A DNA stretch of 7,864 bases, taken from positions 1 to 7,864 of the forward strand of contig JAQXRK010000236.1 of NCBI GenBank assembly GCA_029218485.1. The letters are read 5' to 3'. The notes beneath the pieces were generated by a model that worked only from the letters and a program-made list of their open reading frames with translations, was not told the origin of the DNA and made no database searches. Below are positions 5,524 to 7,864 of the stretch, piece by piece (within the stretch, counting starts at the first letter, position 1; each line of letters opens with the position of its first letter). Made by a program: the position numbers and the translations under genes. The DNA is from a bacterium (GTDB lineage Bacteria > Bacillota > Clostridia > Christensenellales > CAG-138).

Positions 5524-6939
5524 ATGGGACTTTTGAAAGCGGGCATCGGCGCGCTCGGCGGCGTGCTGGCCGACCAGTGGCGGGAGTATTTCTACTGCGA
5601 CGCCCTGCCGGAGAACGTGCTGGTCAAAAAGGGCGTGAAGCGCACCTCGGACCGCAGCACGAACGTCAGGGGCGAGGATAACATCATCTCGAACGGCTCC
5701 ATCATCGCCGTGAACGAGGGCCAGTGCATGATGATCGTGGAGCAGGGCGCCATCGTCGAGTTCTCGGCCGAGGCGGGCGAGTTCGTCTGGGACAGCTCCA
5801 CGGAGCCGACCATCTTTTACGGCGGGCTGGGCCAGGGGATCAAGGGCTCGTGGGAGACGCTCAAGAAGCGCTTCACCATGGGCGGCGACACCGGCAAGGA
5901 TCAGCGCGTGTATTTCTTCAACACGAAGGAGATCCTCGGCAACAAGTACGGCACGGCCAGCCCCGTTCCGTTCCGCGTGGTCGACCAGAACATCGGCCTC
6001 GACATGGACATCGGCGTCAAATGCTTCGGCGAATATTCCTACAAGCTCACCGACCCCATGCTGTTCTACAAGAATGTGTGCGGCAACGTGAGCGCGGAGT
6101 ATACCCGCGACAAGATCGACAGCCAGCTCAAGAGCGAGCTGCTGACGGCCCTGCAGCCGGCCTTTGCGAAGATTTCCGCCATGGGCATCCGCTACAGCGC
6201 GGTTCCCGGGCATACGCAGGAGCTTGGCGAAGCGCTCAACACCGTGCTCTCCCAGCGGTGGAGCGGGCTGCGCGGCATTTCGATCGCGTCCTTCGGCGTC
6301 AGCTCCATCACGGCGAACGAAGAGGATGAGAACACCATCAAGGAGCTGCAAAAGAGCGCCGTGTTCCGCAACCCGAACATGGCGGCGGCACATCTGGTCG
6401 GCGCGCAGGCGGAGGCCATGAAGTCGGCGGCGGCGAACCAGAATGCCGGCCCGTTCATGGCGTTTGCGGGCATGAACATGGCGCAGAACGCCGGCGGCAT
6501 GAACGCGCAGACGCTGTTCCAGATGGGACAGCAGCCGCAGCAGCCGCAGCAGCCGCAGCAGGCGGCTCCGGCAGACGTCGGGCCGTGCGCGGGCGGCGCG
6601 GCGAATACGGGCAAGGTCTGCAATGCCTGCGGCAAGCCGAAGCCCGCGCCGAAGCCGGCGAATGGCAGCTGGACGTGCGCATGCGGCGCCGTCAATACCG
6701 GGAAGTTCTGCATGGAGTGCGGCAAGCCGGCGCCCGTGCCGGGCGCGGACGGATGGACCTGTGCGTGCGGCGCGGTGAACAAGGGCAAGTTCTGCTCCGA
6801 GTGCGGCGCAAAGAAGCCGGCGGATGCGCCGCTCTACCGCTGCGACAAATGCGGCTGGGAGCCGGAGGATCCGAAGAATCCGCCGAAGTTCTGCCCCGAG
6901 TGCGGCGACCGGTTTGATGAAGGCGATGTGCAGCAATAA
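5524..6939 (+). CDS. SPFH-domain protein with C-terminal zinc ribbons (COG4260, YdjI-like)
   Basis: A 471-residue protein. The N-terminus MGLLKAGIGALGGVLADQW, then FYCDALPENVLV, DNIISNGSIIAVNEGQCMMIVEQG (52-75), TGKDQRVYFFNTKEI (123-137), PVPFRVVD.NIGLDMDIGVKCFGEYSYK (147-174), RDKIDSQLKSELLTALQPAF (195-214) and GISIASFGV (251-259) match the stomatin/prohibitin-type core annotated as SPFH or 'virion core protein'. There is no membrane helix, as is usual in this group; membrane binding would be peripheral. Residues 275-335 are an Ala/Met/Gln/Asn-rich helix region, 336-346 a QQP repeat, and 353-460 four zinc-ribbon units: C355..C366xxC369, C385xC387..C396xxC399, C413xC415..C424xxC427, C440xxC443..C457xxC460. 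The Bacillus relative YdjI is associated with PspA at the membrane (from memory of the literature); no pspA lies in this window. It is followed after 28 bases by the DUF4428 gene, probably an operon. Confidence 0.95.
   Translation: MGLLKAGIGALGGVLADQWREYFYCDALPENVLVKKGVKRTSDRSTNVRGEDNIISNGSIIAVNEGQCMMIVEQGAIVEFSAEAGEFVWDSSTEPTIFYGGLGQGIKGSWETLKKRFTMGGDTGKDQRVYFFNTKEILGNKYGTASPVPFRVVDQNIGLDMDIGVKCFGEYSYKLTDPMLFYKNVCGNVSAEYTRDKIDSQLKSELLTALQPAFAKISAMGIRYSAVPGHTQELGEALNTVLSQRWSGLRGISIASFGVSSITANEEDENTIKELQKSAVFRNPNMAAAHLVGAQAEAMKSAAANQNAGPFMAFAGMNMAQNAGGMNAQTLFQMGQQPQQPQQPQQAAPADVGPCAGGAANTGKVCNACGKPKPAPKPANGSWTCACGAVNTGKFCMECGKPAPVPGADGWTCACGAVNKGKFCSECGAKKPADAPLYRCDKCGWEPEDPKNPPKFCPECGDRFDEGDVQQ
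6529..6561 (+). repeat. In-frame CAGCAGCCG tandem repeat
   Basis: Three full 9-base units plus CAGCAG encode QQPQQPQQPQQ in the SPFH protein (residues 336-346), between the helical region and the zinc ribbons. The units are perfect, so copy number may vary by slippage, which would change linker length in steps of three residues without a frameshift. Confidence 0.92.
6580..6807 (+). repeat. Three diverged tandem zinc-ribbon coding units
   Basis: Units starting at residues 353, 383 and 411 (bases 6580, 6670, 6754; periods 90 and 84) align without gaps over 18 residues. Units 2 and 3 read WTCACGAVNxGKFCxECG and are identical at 16 of 18 positions. Unit 1 keeps A-NTGK-C--CGKP but has lost the Trp and one Cys. 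A fourth, more distant ribbon follows at residues 438-461. Confidence 0.85.
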
Positions 6940-6967
6940 CGGGCTGCAATAGGAAAGGAGATTCGAT

Positions 6968-7816
6968 ATGGGACTGTTTGACAAGAAATACTGCAGCGTT
7001 TGCGGGGAGAAGATCGGCCTGTTCGGCAACCGCAAGCTCGAGGACGGAAACCTCTGCAAGGCGTGCGCGGCAAAGCTCTCCCCCTGGTTTTCGGACAGGA
7101 GGAGCTCGACCGTGGAGCAGATCAAGGCGCAGCTGGATTATCGCGAGGCCAACCGCGAGGCGGTGGCCGCCTTCCACACCACGAGAACGCTGGGCCGCAG
7201 CACCAAGGTGCTGTTGGATGAGGATGCGGGCACGTTCATGGTCACCTCGGCGCGCGACCTGACGGAGGCCAACCCGGATGTGATCCGCTATGCGCAGGTG
7301 ACCGGCTGCGATCTGGACATTCAGGAGGACAAGACCGAGGAAATGCGCGAGGTCAAGGACAGCGAGGGCAGGACGCAGCGCGTGAGCTACAATCCGCCCC
7401 GCTACACGTACAGCTATGACTTCTATATGATCATCCGCGTCAATCACGACTACTTTGACGAGATCCGCTTCCGGCTCAACAGCTCGACCGTGGAGATCGG
7501 GCGACTCGGCGGCCCGGCCGGCATGAACCGGCCCATGGCGCGGAACGCGGGCATAGACATCATCGGCAGCGTCCTGCAGGGGATGAACACCGCGATGAAC
7601 CAGACCGACCCGAGGATGCAGGACCCCGACTACGCGGAGTATTACAACATGGGTCAGGAGATCAAGGCGGCGCTCACGCAGATCCGCACGCAGGTGCGGG
7701 ACGAAATTGCTGCGGCCAACGCTCCGAAGACGGCGGTCGTCTGCCCCGCCTGCGGCGCCACCACCATGCCGGATGCAAGCGGATGCTGCGAATACTGCGG
7801 CAGCCCCGTGCGGTGA
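6968..7816 (+). CDS. DUF4428 protein with N- and C-terminal zinc-binding motifs
   Basis: A 282-residue protein with AAGGAG (6955-6960) 7 bases before the ATG. The N-terminal DUF4428 motif is complete: YCSVCGEKIGLFGNRKLEDG then LCKACAAKL, with Cys9/12 and Cys30/33 as the likely zinc ligands. The middle (about 45-250) has no family name I can give with confidence. It contains TLGRSTKVLLDEDAGTFMV, a charged stretch EDKTEEMREVKDSEGRTQR and a strand-rich core YTYSYDFYMIIRVNHDYFDEIRFRL, followed by helices with many Met and Gln. The C-terminus is a second ribbon, VCPACG (258-263) and CEYCGSP (274-280). There is no signal peptide or membrane helix, so it is cytosolic. The location next to the SPFH zinc-ribbon gene is like that of the paired zinc-ribbon/SPFH genes of Bacillus (ydjG and ydjI), suggesting a shared membrane-associated complex. 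The biochemical role is unknown. Confidence 0.93.
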   Translation: MGLFDKKYCSVCGEKIGLFGNRKLEDGNLCKACAAKLSPWFSDRRSSTVEQIKAQLDYREANREAVAAFHTTRTLGRSTKVLLDEDAGTFMVTSARDLTEANPDVIRYAQVTGCDLDIQEDKTEEMREVKDSEGRTQRVSYNPPRYTYSYDFYMIIRVNHDYFDEIRFRLNSSTVEIGRLGGPAGMNRPMARNAGIDIIGSVLQGMNTAMNQTDPRMQDPDYAEYYNMGQEIKAALTQIRTQVRDEIAAANAPKTAVVCPACGATTMPDASGCCEYCGSPVR

Positions 7817-7864
7817 CGCAAGCCGCCGGAGCAAGGGACTCATACCCGCACCCCCTTTGCGATT

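Noticed and set aside
5503..7125. A 540-codon open frame on the minus strand
   Set aside because: It is antisense to the well-supported SPFH gene, and its product is dominated by Arg, Ala, Leu and His, as expected for a shadow of GC-biased codons. No ribosome binding site or known domain is seen.

Overview
The window comes from a high-GC, low-G+C-lineage-type Gram-positive bacterium, most likely an uncultured gut Clostridia (Oscillospirales or Christensenellales type). The reasons are strong AGGAGG-type ribosome binding sites before nearly every gene, several short lipoprotein signal peptides ending in a lipobox Cys, Pro/Thr/Glu-rich linkers after the anchor, and two protein families common in such genomes (COG4260-type SPFH/zinc-ribbon and DUF4428). 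The taxonomy is an inference from style, not from a marker gene. All nine loci lie on the + strand with short gaps (28 to 151 bases). No RNA gene, CRISPR array, transposase or phage gene is visible.

Layout. 1-590: the 3' part of a probable secreted protein whose reading frame is interrupted by an in-frame TAG at 279-281; its last domain resembles SmpA/OmlA/DUF3862-like modules. 676-1395 and 1430-2374: two lipoproteins with probable small beta-barrel domains. 2424-3104: an AIM24/TIGR00266 (DUF124) family protein, cytosolic. 3217-4266: a lipoprotein with a coiled coil and three beta-sandwich-like modules. 4418-4912: a small lipoprotein or membrane-anchored protein. 5017-5412: a four-helix integral membrane protein followed by a good intrinsic terminator at 5420-5457. 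5524-6939: an SPFH protein with a C-terminal Q/P-rich linker and four zinc ribbons (COG4260, YdjI-like). 6968-7816: a DUF4428 protein with zinc-binding motifs at both ends.

How the genes may work together. The terminator splits the window into an upstream unit of mostly extracytoplasmic proteins plus AIM24 and a 4-TM protein, and a downstream pair of cytosolic zinc-ribbon proteins, one with an SPFH domain expected to sit on the membrane. SPFH proteins of this type are linked to PspA-type membrane-stress systems in Bacillus, so an envelope-maintenance or envelope-sensing theme is a reasonable inference. No PspA, regulator or enzyme is present in the window, so this remains a hypothesis. The observations most worth checking are the in-frame amber codon in the first gene, the lipoprotein/AIM24/SPFH/DUF4428 neighbourhood, and the decayed first zinc ribbon of the SPFH protein.
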